Below are positions 35,091 through 48,119 of a stretch of DNA of 64,000 bases, piece after piece. Source of the stretch: Hsuehochloa calcarea. Lineage: Eukaryota; Streptophyta; Magnoliopsida; Poales; Poaceae. The stretch covers positions 53,099,003 to 53,163,002 of the forward strand of contig CM070604.1 in the NCBI GenBank assembly GCA_036346395.1. The letters run 5' to 3'. How positions within the stretch are numbered: position 1 is the first letter of the stretch; each line of letters begins with the position of its first letter. The notes under the pieces were generated by a model. That model worked only from the letters and a program-made list of their open reading frames with translations. It did not search any database and was not told the origin of the DNA. The translations under genes were made by a program, and so were the position numbers.

Positions 35091-36476
35091 TCATGTCTGA
35101 TTACTATAACCGTCTCCCTTTATGTAATCAGACAGGACTCTTTCTCAAGACAACTAATATACATTTACTTCTTTTGGTATCAGTCTTTTTTCCGATGATT
35201 CTCTTGTTTCCTCACGCCAGCCGGTGTCCTTTTTATACTGTCCGAACTCTTTGCTAGGACAACACCAATAGCGCAAGAGAGAAGTAGTGGAAGTGTACTC
35301 CGAAAAGCAAATGCAATCCCCGGGCCGGGACAGGGATTCCATTAGATTTCCTATCCTGGTGTCACCTGCTCTTCCAACATGCACAAAAGGCAATGGCAAA
35401 ACGGTCCGGGCGACGATAACTGTATCTTAATCCCGCCCCCACACTCCACTACGAGCACAGATGCAGCTCGTTCCAAATCAAAGCAGCTCTTGTTTTGCTC
35501 GTGGAATAGCAATATGCTCACCTCCATCCCCAAGATTCCTCCCTGATGCATACAGACTTTGATGCCTTTCTTGGAACAGTAATACATAATTTGATGCCTT
35601 TCCCTGGCCTTTTCGGCTAAGATCAAGAGCATGGTGTAATGTGATGTAATGCAGAAGAGAGTTTGGCGCGTGCACTGACCGAAAGCACATTCTTTGCCAC
35701 TGAAGAATGGGTCAGCTCAAATCTTCACCGATAGAAACTGGATAAGTGGCAGAGTCAAATCCACTGATGAACATATTGGTTCCTGGTTCCAAATTCGAAG
35801 ACCCTGCAAAACCATATAGATTAAGCCTTAATGATGCGTGACTATACAAAGTGATGCTTAATAGTTTTCAAGTGAAAGACACGAGATGATGATGAAGGCT
35901 ATCTCAGACTCTCAGCAAACCCTCAGCGCACTTATCCAGTCAGGTGTGTGAAGGCGTGATCAATCTAGCAAAGGTGTGTGAAGGAGACTGAAGTCAGGTA
36001 AAGTACCACTTGTGCAATGCAAATATTTATCTCGCTAATGTGCAGTTATTAATAAAGACGGCTGCTTTTAATGCTTTTTAATAGTAAGGTGAAACTGACT
36101 AAAACAGATTATACAACCGAAGACATAATGTATATAACATGGTCAGGTGATATATAATTGGGTATTCCTTGTATGCCATTGAAAATTTCACTCACCCTTT
36201 ATATGTCACACATTGTTTCACTGACATGTGGGTTCTAACCCCACGTGCACACAATCAGGGATTTCGTAAATTTCAGTGGCATATAAAAAATTAATACTAT
36301 ATAATTACAGGTTAAAAGAAACCCAACAGCGAGGACAGTACGGTGATATTAGCAACCTGATGCCTGATTGCTGCTGGAAATTGCCAAATGATATTGATCT
36401 GCATCTAAGGAGTTGTAATCCCAACAAGAAAAGATAGGACATCAAAATCACACGGTTTAAACTTGTGACTTGCGAG
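35091..36476. other. spacer without recognised gene
   Basis: Short frames only; none resembles a known protein. I see nothing to annotate. Confidence 0.4.
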
Positions 36477-36989
36477 TAGGAGTGTTAACGGATTGAATAT
36501 GAATCAGACAGTGGTCTTTCTGTATTCGTATTTTCTAAACAAATATGAATTCAAATATTGTCAAATATGAATAGAATATCTACTTAATTCGGTCGAATTC
36601 GGATATCCTCGTAACTTACGTAACGGCAAGATATTTATGATATTTTATCCTCATACATAGCACATTTAATCATTCTATTTTATCTATTTCACCTAAAAAC
36701 ATGAATTCATATTAAACTAAAAATACCCATCCAACTAATTAGTCATACTGCAATAAGATAGGTATATTGTTTTATTAAATTCGAATACGAATAGCGCAGA
36801 TAAAATATCATTTCGGATAGCAAAAGGTCATACCATATTTGTATCCATATTTTTTGATATGAATACGAATATGAATACAAATAAGGGAGAAATTGTTAAT
36901 CAGATGAGGGGAAAAATTCAAACCATATTTGTATCCTATCGAATACAATAGTCGAATAAAACGAGTAATCCGTTTCCGATTGACACCTA
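36477..36989. mobile_element. non-autonomous hAT element, 513 bp
   Basis: Exact 8-bp duplication CTTGCGAG at 36469-36476 and 36990-36997. Ends are TAGGAGTGTTAACGGATTG and, inward from the right, TAGGTGTCAATCGGAAACGG, the TAGGNGTG style of plant hAT elements. The interior is AT-rich with many copies of GAATATGAATA-like phrases. No transposase frame. Confidence 0.85.
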
Positions 36990-36997
36990 CTTGCGAG

Positions 36998-38417
36998 TTG
37001 CGAGCATGCTCTCTTACTTCACAAATAAAAACTGATTGCTCGAATTGTTTGTTTACACCACACAAGTCCAGTGCACCACATGTTAATGTATCCCAAGGAT
37101 AGTAGACATTGCTAGAAATCAGTTCATGAATATAAGCTGAGAATAATAAAGTTACAAATATCACGTGTTATTCGACATCAGAAAACGTTGGCTTATTGTT
37201 ACATACTAAACTACACCATCCACGGTATGCAAGCGATATTTGATTAATCTAGACAGAAAGACACATATCCCATAGAGGATTATCATGCAGCGTAACAGTA
37301 TGCAAGCAGCTGGGTTAGCTGATTTGAAAATAAGGATAAAAGTAATCAGCATTCAATACAAACAGAGAGCACAGAATGAAATCTTCCAATTGTGCATCTA
37401 GAATGTCAACAACAGAAGAATATTTGTAAGGTAGATATGTTAGGAAAGTGAACAATGGCAATCAAGATCCCAAAAAGGTCAGTACACACAAAAGTCTGAA
37501 CTCAGAACAGAATGAGCACCAGTTTCATGGCAAATTCAAAACCTCCGAAGTTATTAAGATCTCAAGGACCAAGCGCATATCCTAATGCTTAACTGCAAAC
37601 AAAACATGAACTTGGAAGCCCAAACCAAAGTACTTCCCAGGACTCTTACGAGTTAGGACTGCTGCTTCTTGGTATATAAACGTTGCAGTAGATGTGCAGT
37701 GCAACAGGTTCTAAAATTTTTACATATAGGTGGGGAAAGTGATTTTTTATATATAAAATAAACCCTAAATTACACAAGCAATCAATCAGATCAGTAAGTT
37801 GCTAGCTACATAATCCAAGGAACTTGAACAAATTATGGAGAACAAGCATTACAATGTCAATGTGCAATTTTGCAGTCATGACAAGCTATCTTGAAGCAGT
37901 AAGTTTTCACTGTTTCAGTATGGCTAGCATTGCAGTTTACCTTTTCAGGTATATAGTTAGTTCCAAGAGCAACACGTTGAGAAAAAACACGCAAAAGCAA
38001 AAGCAATTTGCTTTCTTGAACTGGAAGTGAATTACTCACGGAATCACTTAAAGTCTGATATCTAATAAATTTATAACAAGATACACTCTTCAATATATTC
38101 ACTCCAAATGGGAAAAATGGTTCATTGATATCCATGAAAGAGGATACATTAAGAGTACAACAGGGTGACAGATCAGCCAGTTTCTGATTGTGAACAAATC
38201 TCTGCTAAACAATGTAAAGAGAAATCTGATATGAAATTGCTCCTCCAGTAAAGAACAGACAAAAAAAAAAGATCCAACATTGCTCCTCCGCAAAGAAGTG
38301 CGCACCAAAAACATTGCCATACTACCAAAATTCTGGCAAACCAGCGAGGAATCTCGCTCTATCAAATACAACTCCGTCTGAATCCATCACGCAGAAAACA
38401 AGCTAAGAAAGAATCGA
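36998..38417. other. spacer and probable 3' flank of the membrane-protein gene
   Basis: No coding region is recognised. The part next to 38417 is presumably the 3' untranslated region of the minus-strand gene that follows. Confidence 0.4.
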
Positions 38418-39548
38418 TCACAAGACAAACAACCATCCACGTTTGTAGCACACGAGCGTGCCCACAGTCACCGCCGACCACACCGCCACGACCCAACGGG
38501 CCGCAAGCAATGCCGCCTCCTTCATGGCAACCGACCACCCGACAAGCCAGTCCAGCCCTTGCACGCCCTCCAAGGAGTCCTTGCCTTGCACCCGCCAAAG
38601 TGCCAGCAGCGACAGCACGAGCAGCGGTGGCGCAACGAACTGCGTGGCCACCGCGCAGAGGTGGTGGTTGTGCAGGAACACCTTGGCACGACCGTACTCC
38701 GTGTCCGGCACGCGGCTCACGTGCAGCCGCTGGTACCAGCAGAACACGGCCTCATTGAGGTACATCTGCACGGCAGCCCGCGCGGCTAGCAGCTGTAGCC
38801 CCGCTGCGGCGGCGAGGAGCTTCACCTCCCGCTCCGGCCCGTCCAAGAACCCGCAGCATTGGAGAATCGAAGCCACGAAGGAGACGAGGACGGCGAGGTG
38901 GAAGAGTAGCCGCGCGGGGGAGGAGGACGCGAGGACGGCAAGCCCGGTGCGTGGCTGGTCGGTGCCGAGCCAGAACGCGCGCGCGAAGCGCGAGGCGGGG
39001 AGCGCGGCGAGGGAGGCGAGCGCGCCGGCGAATGGGCTGGAAGAGAGCAGCGTGGCGACTAGGAGCGCGCCGAGCGCGGAGGCAAGGTGGGCAGGACGCG
39101 GGGAGGGGAGCATGATGAGGCGGAGGAGCGCGACGAAGAGGAAGGCGGCCGGGAGCAGAGGCGCGAGCGGGGAGGCCGCGGAGGCAGGGAGGAGGAGCGC
39201 GGGGGGCAGGAGCGCGAGCGGGAGGAGGAGGGCGAGGTGGAAGTCGGCGAAGTGGGGGCGGGAGGCGAGCGTCCCGTGGGAGAGGCGGAGGCGATAGAGC
39301 TGCGCGGAGTTGGAGCCCTCGTCGAAGGCGGAGGCGGGCGCGCCGCCGCGCTTGGAGGGTCCGGAGCCGGAGTTGGGCGGGCGGAGGACGGCGCGGGGGG
39401 TGGTGGAGGGGACGGCGTCCGGGTGGATGTAGGTGTGGAGGGAGTAGAGGAGGAGCGAGGGGAGGTGGAGGAGGTGGGCGACGGCGGCGAGCGCGAGGAC
39501 CGCGGCGGCGTGGAGGAGGGCCGGCGGAACGGGGAGTGAGACTGCCAT
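38418..39548 (-). CDS. multi-pass membrane protein of unknown function, 376 aa
   Basis: A single open exon. I chose the ATG at 39548 (MAVSLPVPPALLHAAAVLAL) because it starts a signal-anchor-like hydrophobic stretch and the upstream continuation of the frame is ordinary leader sequence. Hydrophobic segments lie at about residues 10-37, 103-123, 130-147, 157-182, 213-232, 245-262, 298-320 and 335-366, giving some seven to eight passes. Soluble motifs include a Ser/Pro/Gly-rich loop (50-80) with FDEGSNSAQLYRLRLS, and HVSRVPDTEYGRAKVFLHNH before the seventh segment, which look conserved. I recall similar uncharacterised proteins in other plants but no assigned function. High GC content suits a grass first exon. 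Very long frames on the opposite strand are shadows. Confidence 0.75.
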   Translation of the reverse strand: MAVSLPVPPALLHAAAVLALAAVAHLLHLPSLLLYSLHTYIHPDAVPSTTPRAVLRPPNSGSGPSKRGGAPASAFDEGSNSAQLYRLRLSHGTLASRPHFADFHLALLLPLALLPPALLLPASAASPLAPLLPAAFLFVALLRLIMLPSPRPAHLASALGALLVATLLSSSPFAGALASLAALPASRFARAFWLGTDQPRTGLAVLASSSPARLLFHLAVLVSFVASILQCCGFLDGPEREVKLLAAAAGLQLLAARAAVQMYLNEAVFCWYQRLHVSRVPDTEYGRAKVFLHNHHLCAVATQFVAPPLLVLSLLALWRVQGKDSLEGVQGLDWLVGWSVAMKEAALLAARWVVAVWSAVTVGTLVCYKRGWLFVL

Positions 39549-41576
39549 CGCCGGTGGCTGGAGTTGGGTAGATGGATCGATCGGTGGAGTTGGATCTGGG
39601 TGGGACGGAGTTGGCAGAGGCGACGAGCCGACGAGTGGGAAATGGCCACCAAGGGTTTGGGAAATGAGCCGGGTTGGGCTGGGCTGGGCTTGTTCTTCTT
39701 CAGATCTGGGCACTGTAAATCTGTGCAGTTTATCTTTAATTTGCATGGAATCCATAGCAAGTTTCAAGTTTGTACTGCCACTTTCGAACCCGAAGCTTTT
39801 CCTATCTATAGTACAAGGGATCATATGTTCGGGTGTTAGCTCCGTACGCTGCACTTTGCCGTCAGATCTTTCCGCAAGTAACTTCCGGTGTCCGATTCCC
39901 CCAACAAAACACAACACATCTATTCCTCAAGCTCACTGGTGGAAATTACATCAGCTCCACGAGGCAGCGGAGGCCAATCCCGGTGTCTCAGGGGTCTATA
40001 CGAGGGACATATCTGGTGGGGAATTACTTACAACATTAATCAAGTGAACATGCAATAAAATACCACACCCATTGCAACAAACAATCACAACAAAAATAGT
40101 ACCACTAACAACCAATATGAACAACAACATAAAGTTATTGTGCAGCAAATCCATAACCAAATTGCAACAGAGTTTCTCATGCTACAACATTTGAGAAGAC
40201 ATGTTGCAACAAAATAAAACACCAAATGCAACAAATTATAAAATTGTTGCAATAAATTGAGCAAATGCACGCAATAAACCAAATTTAACCTCCTTCCTAC
40301 CAGATCTGGCGCAATCTTACAGCGACAACGGCTTTGTGCCTTGGGCGTTGGTGGGCACAGGTGGTTGACGACCCCCTTCCCCGCCCGGATATGGACGGCA
40401 TTCGGCCTCCTCTCATGCTAGATCCAGCGCCATGGGCGTCGTGGGAGAGGGAGAGGGAGAAGCAAGGAGTGAGCGTGGTGAAGACGATTGTGGCTTGTTG
40501 TTGGGAGAATAGTGAGATGACCAGGGTGGATAGGAATAGTACGGTATAGACATGCTTGCGGTCAAGCAGCGAAGCTCATCGGAGAAGTGGACAGTTGGGC
40601 GAGCACGTGACGGAGGGAGAGAAGCAGAGTGGCGTTGCTTGTATTGCAGTGGAGCACTTGTTTCTCGTAGCTTCTTATCGATGCATCAGTGGAATGGCCG
40701 ACGCGCAGGCCGATAGCATTGTCCATAGTACAAATTTGTTGATCCATAAGTTTGCGAGATCTCATTCAGGTATGGCAATTGCCCATACACAGCAAGCAAT
40801 TCGAGAGATTTGAAGATCCCTTCAAGCAAGCACACTACTCCCATCCCAGATAAACCACCACAACTTCAGCAGAGCAGACGTGCATTCCCTACGCCACCAG
40901 ACCCTTCAACAAACTGAAAATACAACAGAGACAAAATAGCCAGTCTGATGACACATAGCTCGACACAATCGCTCCGGAATGTAAGCTGTAAACCACCCAC
41001 TGAAACCCCACATTACGTCAGGTAGTTTTGTGTTCCAATTCAAAAGTTATCTACTACTTAAAACAAAGAATTGGTGATGTTTCATCCTCCTTTATGTGAT
41101 ATTAACTGTTAGATTTATATTTTTTCGTGAGACGCGAGCCGTTGGATCTCGTTCTTTCTCGGTTTCTCCCGTGCATACAGTTGACCACCCATAGCCTCCT
41201 CTTCACTTCTCCCCACAACTCAACTGTCCAATCTAGTGCACAAGAAGGCCAACGAGATTTTTTTTTTAATCCATAGCAAAGCATGAGCATTGGACTAGCC
41301 TTAAACTACTCTGAAGTCTGAACGATCAAGACCGACTATCCACGATAAGACAATCTAGATAATAACGAAGGGGCAGCATGTATAAATAGAATTATTGTGT
41401 GTATAATACAATTTCGTACACTAATCAGTAATCACAGCGTGCCTCCTCGAGTGTCTTGAGGAAGAGTAGCAAAATTTCACAGCAAGTACTTTATTTCAGT
41501 TGTGCCAAAATGAATAAAAGTTCTCAACTGAATAATCATACAGCATGACTGGATTTTAAATTTTTAAACAGACAGG
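39549..41576. other. spacer between membrane-protein and V-ATPase genes
   Basis: About 40040-40300 is unusually rich in TTGCAACA/CAACAAAA phrases on both strands, suggesting a transposon remnant. The GC-rich 40320-40545 has open frames without family. No gene is supported. Confidence 0.4.
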
Positions 41577-44513
41577 TCACTCCCCGCTCAGGATGGGGTT
41601 GATCAAAGGCTTCAGCTGCGAAAGATAGACGATTGCCCACCTGCAGAGAAACGTTAACGGATGGTTAACAAAATATAGCTGAGACATGCTGGATGAGAAC
41701 CAAAAGGGAGTTGAGATATGAAGGACGGATTTGGCCAATTTTCAATGTAGGAAATACAGTAATAGAATTTAAATAAAGTAGGGAAAATCTAAAGCGCCTG
41801 GCGAATGGTGACACTGCAAGTGTCCCTCTATCGACCTGCGAAACTTGTGTCCTCACTCTCTCTCTCCCAGACCCTCAAAACATTGTCTATTTGCTTTATA
41901 GCATTAGGAAAACAGCAGCAAGGATTCAAAGGCCCAAAGGCATAGGCAGCTATGACTTTTTTCATGATGATTGTTTAATCTGGCAAGCTTAAAATCAAAC
42001 CCTTTCAACTAGTCAGTACAAGAACATCATGCAAGATCTCACAATCAATAAGGCTAAATAAGTATGACCAAGGTGTGGGTAATGGGTTTGGATGCCTGGG
42101 TGGCCCATCAATCTATTGGGAACACAAGTCTCATGAGTTGCATCAAGCTTAAATGATCCCAGAACCAACAAAATCCATTTTTACTCTAACTAGAGGAATC
42201 AATTGATGTTTCTCTTTCAAATTATCAAATTATTTACTCTGGAAGTTTGGGAAGCTCTTATGGCCATCCTAAATTAAATGTGAAACTAGCATTGTACGTC
42301 ATTGTCTTCTTGGAGGAGATCTAGCCACTGCCACCATGCCCAGCAGGCCAGCACATACAATCGCTGAGCCGCACTCATGAGCATAGTCCTGGGATTGTTA
42401 TTGACTGGCTGGTGTTACATGATTGGTGTCCATGGAGAAGGGTGGTAATACACAATTATCACTTGTCAAGCAGGTGAGGCAGTGAGACTCCAGCAGTGCC
42501 AGTGTCCATAAGGACACAGGTATTGACAGTGGCATTCTTATGTTTCAAAAATATTCATATTTTCCTAGTTATTTAATTTCAGCTAATGTTCATCCTATTT
42601 TAAAAAATATGGTGAGGATGACCAAGAAAAAATCGAAGATATGAAGGGATGTTAAAATCATCATAGCACTAGGTGATAAACACAAAGAGACCCAGATACC
42701 AATGCTTAAAAAGCAGCTGCAAGAAATTGTGAGCTATGTCTCTTTCACCAAATCACAATAAATTATCCATAATAAATTAGAAGACAACTAAACAGATAGT
42801 GAGGGAAAAAATCCAGAGATTTTCAAAAGAATGAAGTTGTCACTCACCAAATAAATATTTCGTTTTCTTAGATAATACTACATACTTATCTACCTTGTTA
42901 AATGAGATGAGGATTCTTTGTACTAAAATCAAATGCATAATAGACTCCTCACCTCATCATATTGTTAGCATAATTGATAGAATTTACACTGCACGCATGG
43001 AGAGCACAAGAAACAGCGGGGAGAAACTATATATGCCAAAATCAGTTACAACTTACAACTAAACCCACTTGCTGTATATTTACTAGAATAACTAATCATC
43101 GCTTCACATTTGGCCTAAGTTTGATGGACATCTTGACCTTGCAAGAATACATTTAGTGAATGCAAGAATGGCATCCTAGTGCGATTCAAAATAGGATGTA
43201 TGCCATAAGATGTCAGGTAGCATGCTGGTTTGATATTTGTGACCTTCATGTCATGGTAGCAACAAAAAAAATTGACACGCAAACAAGCAACAACTGATTG
43301 TTGGAATAATATTTTCTGAGCAAACAAAGTTGGGTAAAGAAACCAGAGACGTAAATGAAAAAAATGGATCAGAACTTACATCATCCAACAGCAAATTGTA
43401 GCTGTAATAACCAGGGTCAAATGGAATCTGCATAACAAGAGTCACCCAAGTTAATTCAATAGGTTGTAAAAATGATTGGACACATATAAATTAGCTTAAA
43501 ACTAAAGAACATATAACGGAGCTCAATATTTAAATATCCCAAATTTGCTTAAGATAAAGGTAATGATGGCCAGAAAGTAATAGCAGAATTGAAACACAAC
43601 GACAAATATGGATATAATCTTGCCAACTTTGGGTGAAAAATTGAAATATGAGTTCAACAAAAAAAGAGTGTACGCATAGTGGAGTAATAAAAAACTGAAC
43701 AGTGTGGATACTCATCCTCAAGAGCACATAACTGCAACCACAATAGTATATTAATAGCAACAGACATCACATGAACGAAAAATAATTTTCCCCCCTTCAC
43801 AATCCTATAACGATGAACACTGTGTTAAATAAGGCTTGCAGGCAGGAAGAAAAATCAACACATATTTTGAGTTAACCATACAAATTACCCCAACGTTACA
43901 CCACGTCGAAGTTCTCGTGAGACCGAACACTAACCTTTTGAGGTTTGACCTGATAGCCTACTACAGTTACACACATCATATTGATCCTCTACAGTTGTAC
44001 AAGATAAACCGCCAACTGGTTCATGATACCCACGAGAAAATTGTATGTTTGGTCTAAGTCTACCCAGTTCTTGCCAATTTAGTCCCTTGGCCACCGATAG
44101 AGTAAAGATGCACTGAATCAATGCTAACCCGTGGTAACATGTGTGCAGAATTTGCAAAAGCTGCCGGCTACTTGTTTTGAGCAACTAAGCTACTCGAATT
44201 AGCAGCGAAGAACCAAACTTTCTAGACCTAATCATCCAACCTGAATCTACATCAACCCCCCAAATCATCACGATCCAGGGGGGCAAATCCGCCCAAATCT
44301 ACCCGCCGGATCCGAAATCCCTAGGCCGAAGACCAAAATCGCATGTGCCCAAACAAAGCACACCGGATCAAGAACTAGCAGGAGCGAATCAAGGGGGAGA
44401 TGCGAGCGCACGTACAGGTTGGTGGACGGCCCGCGGTTGCAGCAGAGGAGCGAGAAGAGGGAGGCGGCCACGCCGGCGAGGAGGAAGATGAGCGTGGTCA
44501 CCCAGAAGCCCAT
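41577..44513 (-). CDS. VHA-e: V-type H+-ATPase subunit e, 69 aa
   Basis: Subunit e is a small two-helix membrane protein of the V0 sector of the vacuolar proton pump, needed for assembly and proton transport in plants and yeast (Vma9). Three exons with agreeing phases: 44416-44513 (MGFWVTTLIFLLAGVAASLF...CNRGPSTN), a 48-base micro-exon 43380-43427 (FHLTLVITATICCWM) and 41577-41640 (WAIVYLSQLKPLINPILSGE then stop). The total is 210 bases, matching the usual length of about 70 residues. The GPSTN loop and the TLVITA...CCWMMWA second helix are the family signature. The open-frame ATG candidates upstream of 44513 would add an unrelated leader. The exons are too short to stand out as open frames on their own. 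Confidence 0.95.
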
Positions 44514-46283
44514 GACCGGCGCCCGAAGGTTCTCGGAGCTTTGCTTCCCCTCGCTCTCTCGGCCTCGCCGATTCGCTGGCTCGGGATCGGGGTAGAGTGG
44601 AGTAGAGAAGAAGACGGAGCAGGTGGGCCTGATCATCCTGTTTCCCTCTCTCACGATGGCCCTGATGCGAGCCCTCGGTCCAACATACTCTTGGGCCTTG
44701 TTTGGAAAGCCCAATCTTCCCCTCAATAAAATTATTGCAAGGCTCTCCTGGGCCGAATCCGTTCCCTTGTCTCCAGGCCAGGTAAAACTATACCGACATT
44801 AATACCGGTCATTCTGGCACTCCTAATTAAAGTGGCACTTCTTTGAATCAGTCCAAAAGCCCAACCTAATACTGTTTATTGGGTAAGTAAAATTACGCTA
44901 AACTATAGTGAAATGTACAGAGGTATGAAGTCGTGGTGTATTATTTAACTACGCACAACTTTTGTGTTTATGAACTCTGTGTAAATTTTATTCTATGGGT
45001 ATGTATTTGAAGTGAGAATTTAAGTGAAATGATGTATGCATGTAATTACATAAATATTTATGAATAAATATATATTATATATTAAGATTCGAAACGGTAC
45101 GTCGGAATAAATCGGTACCGAGGTATTCCATACCAAGAGACAAACCAGAATGACCTCCCGAATGAAATTAACAACTATGGGTCAAACAGCATGGATTTTA
45201 CAATTTATTTTTCTACGGGGAAAAAATTCCCAATTCCTCTTAGGAAAATATTTGTAGCAATAAGAAAAACTGCAATTTCTTGTACGATGTACAGCACCTC
45301 AAAAGCGCACTACTGCCACAACACTTATAAAGTATGACTTATGCAGAGCTTGATAAAATTATCGCAAAGGAAAAGCGGAACGGAAACCTGATCGTGCGGC
45401 ATTCCTAGATACTGTTGCAACATCTTCAAATGATCGTGTGGTATTAATCTTCAATTCAATAGCTCACGTAACACTTCCATTTAAAAACTACACGACGCGC
45501 ATGTTCCTATCGCAAATTAAAATTATAGTTGCGCGTCCAAACTTCCAAGGATCAGAAATTCGATTGAAATCCAGGAGAAAAAAAAGATATATAGCATTTT
45601 AAAAACAAAAGATGTGGTGCAAACTAGTTTTGACCCGTCACGTCTGCGGAAGTGAAGTGATTAATTCAACCGTTCCTGTGTGGAATTCTGGCGGCTTGAT
45701 TTTGGTCGATTCAGCTGCAGTCCCGTTCAAAAACTTTTACGAGACCGATCGAATTGACAAACTGATTTGGGCTCCGTCACCGAAGGGTTCAAGTATGGTC
45801 AGATCTAAGTGAGGTGGTTTAGAGGTGTACAGAGTTCGATTTTATTTTTCATTATGGAAGCCTCTATACGTGTATATATGTGTATACCTCGTAATATAAT
45901 ATATATATATTTTAAAAAAATTAAACCGGCAAGAGGAGTGTCCGTTATATTGATAAAATGGGTGGTATAGAGCCGCAAATTAGAGGTTACGATAAAATCT
46001 TAATTACAATGAACATAAAAAACAGTGACTCTATCGATATATAATGATATACACGCCGATTGTGTTTTTCTTCTGCATCCGCCGTTGATTCCACTAGGCA
46101 GGACGAAGACGCCAAGAATGCGCGGCAAGGTATAGGTTAATAGGGTGGGTAGTCACGCGAGGCCCCACGCTAACCTTCTCTGCGGTTTCGCGCGCTCCAT
46201 GCAAGAAGCTACTCCTCGTCCTCCTCCCACCTCCCTCCTGCTTTCCACTGCCCATCGGATGATGAATCCTTCAATCCACACAT
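44514..46283. other. spacer with weak inverted ends
   Basis: An inverted pair GGTCATTCTGG (44807-44817) and CCAGAATGACC (45145-45155) frames about 350 bases, perhaps an old transposon, but no target duplication is visible. The rest is AT-rich intergenic DNA. The exons missing from the L47-like gene at 50.3 kb were looked for here without success. Confidence 0.35.
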
Positions 46284-46284
46284 G

Positions 46285-46292
46285 GATATAAA
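46285..46292 (+). promoter_or_regulatory. TATA box of the C2-domain gene
   Basis: The sequence ATGGATATAAATCGG lies 60-70 bases before the start codon at 46352, a suitable place for a plant TATA box with a leader of about 35-40 bases. Confidence 0.4.
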
Positions 46293-46351
46293 TCGGCAGG
46301 AAACCAGCTACCTTTCCCTCGCCGCCTCCGTCGTCGACCACTTGCGGTACG

Positions 46352-46960
46352 ATGTCGCCCTTCTGGTTCATGTCCAAGAACGGCCGCGATGGATGTGGCG
46401 GCGGGGGAGGCGTCGCGCTGGAGGTGACCGTCCTGTCCGCCGAGAAGCTCCGCCTGCCGCCGTCCTACTCGCCGCTGCCCCGCCGGCTGCGGCCCTACGT
46501 GACGGTGTCGTCCGCCGCGTCCGCCTCCAGCACGGCCGTGGCGGCGGGGGCCTCCGGCGCCCGCGAGCACCAGTGGGACGACACGCTCGTGGTCCCCGTG
46601 GGCGCGGAGTTCCTCGAGGGCCGCGACGACGTGCACGTGGCTGTGTTCTCGCAGGCGAGCTGCCGGCTCGTCGGCGCGACGCCGCTGGGCTGGTGCAGGA
46701 TCCCCGCAGCGGACGTCCTCGACGGCCTCCGCCCGCCGCGCGCGCTCCGCAGGCTCAGCTACTCGCTGCGGTGCCCGTCCGGCCACGGCGTCGTGCACCT
46801 GGCCGTGCGGGTCCTCGGCGACGTCGACGCGCGGCTCGCGCCGCCGCCTCCGGCGCAGCCGGGGTGGTGCCGCGTCGCGATGGGCGTGCCGGTCTCCGGG
46901 GCTTCCGCGGCCGCGGCCGCGGTGGGGATGCCGTGGGCGTGGGGCGAGACGTCGCGGTGA
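46352..46960 (+). CDS. C2-domain protein, BON1-associated (BAP) type, 202 aa
   Basis: Small C2 proteins of this kind bind phospholipids, often with calcium. The BAP subgroup partners with copines (BON1) and restrains cell death and defence. The single exon starts MSPFWFMSKNG. The C2 fold follows at about residues 22-150: LEVTVLSAEKLRLPP (first strand), RPYVTVSSAAS, HQWDDTLVVPVG, VHVAVFSQ, LVGATPLGWCRIP, then HGVVHLAVRVLG. The C-terminus is Ala/Pro-rich with WAWGE near the stop. Acidic calcium ligands are sparse, so calcium dependence is doubtful. GC content is very high and codon use is strongly grass-like. A 263-codon frame in the overlapping phase is a shadow without fold. Confidence 0.75.
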   Translation: MSPFWFMSKNGRDGCGGGGGVALEVTVLSAEKLRLPPSYSPLPRRLRPYVTVSSAASASSTAVAAGASGAREHQWDDTLVVPVGAEFLEGRDDVHVAVFSQASCRLVGATPLGWCRIPAADVLDGLRPPRALRRLSYSLRCPSGHGVVHLAVRVLGDVDARLAPPPPAQPGWCRVAMGVPVSGASAAAAAVGMPWAWGETSR

Positions 46961-48119
46961 GACTAGCCGTGGAAAAACGGTGGAATTTCCGCGGTGCCGC
47001 CCATCCGCGCTTGCTTCGTACGTGCGACCGGTTCTCGGGTCGCACTCTTGGCGAGCCGCGACGAGCCAACTAACAGCGGCTGAAACCCACCCGGGGGGAG
47101 GTTCGCTTCCGCCGTCGTGCGTGTCAGCGTGTGTGTGCTCACCTGTTTGTTTGATAGAGAAATGAAATGAGTCGTCGGAGGGGAGCGTACGTGCTTCTCT
47201 TTTGGGTAAGCTTCCTTGCAGCTACGTGTACCTGGATTGTATATGTGCGCATATCTAGTCTTAAGAATGCATATATGTCGTAATTGTAAACGGCTGCTAC
47301 GTTTTTTTTAAGAACAGGCAGACTACCTATTTGAAGGTAACAAAAACAGACTAGAGCGATCGGGTTTGACAAAGCAACCTAAATGTTGTAAAATTAGCGG
47401 TTTTTAGCAAATATTCATAAATAATTTCAGTATATATTAGGATAATTAAAGCATATTTTCAGCATCGCATAAATGACAGAAATATAACATATAAACCTGT
47501 AGTCTCTTCATATCAATTAAACGTGATAATATGCTCGAAAGATGGAACTTGAAAACAAGTAAAATCGGCATAATACTCAGATTTAAATGTTTGTGAATTT
47601 GCTCTCATATGTCGAGCCGCTCAAGATGAAATCTTGGCCTCATCTTCACTTTTGTCAATACTATTCACTAATTAGATATGACACAAAAATAAATCAGACT
47701 TTGAGTTGAAACAAATGTCTTACTAATATGTCAAGAATTGAATTATCTCATAAGTTACACACAACACTTAAACACTTTTTTGGCCAGCAGAGGAAGAATG
47801 TATAACATAGTGCAAAACTGCGATCACAAATCAGCACTTATTGCTTTCGGCCAACAAAGGAACAAGTATATCACAGTGCAATTAGATATTAATACTAATC
47901 AAATTCGGTCAACAGAGAGACAACCAAACCACAAAAAAAGTAACAGAGCTATGACAATAGAGATGAATCAACAACGGTACGTAAACATCAAGCTCAAGTT
48001 TGATTTAACGCTTTCAATCCAATTTCACAAGTGACAATAATCCTCATCAAGTATTAATCTAAGCCCACAACATTACTAAACCAAGTCTCCTAGTACTAGT
48101 AAAAAATACATTATGTAAA
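46961..48119. other. spacer without recognised gene
   Basis: The first 200 bases are the 3' flank of the C2-domain gene. From 47300 the sequence is AT-rich with nothing recognised. Confidence 0.4.

Noticed and set aside
39059..39760. 233-codon minus frame and a 279-codon plus frame (38458-39297) over the membrane-protein gene
   Set aside because: Both are phase shadows of the GC-rich 376-residue gene; their composition (Pro/Ser/Arg/Thr repeats) is typical of shadows.
46282..47073. 263-codon plus frame over the C2-domain gene
   Set aside because: The other phase carries a recognisable C2 fold; this one is Arg/Ala-rich without structure and starts in the TATA region.
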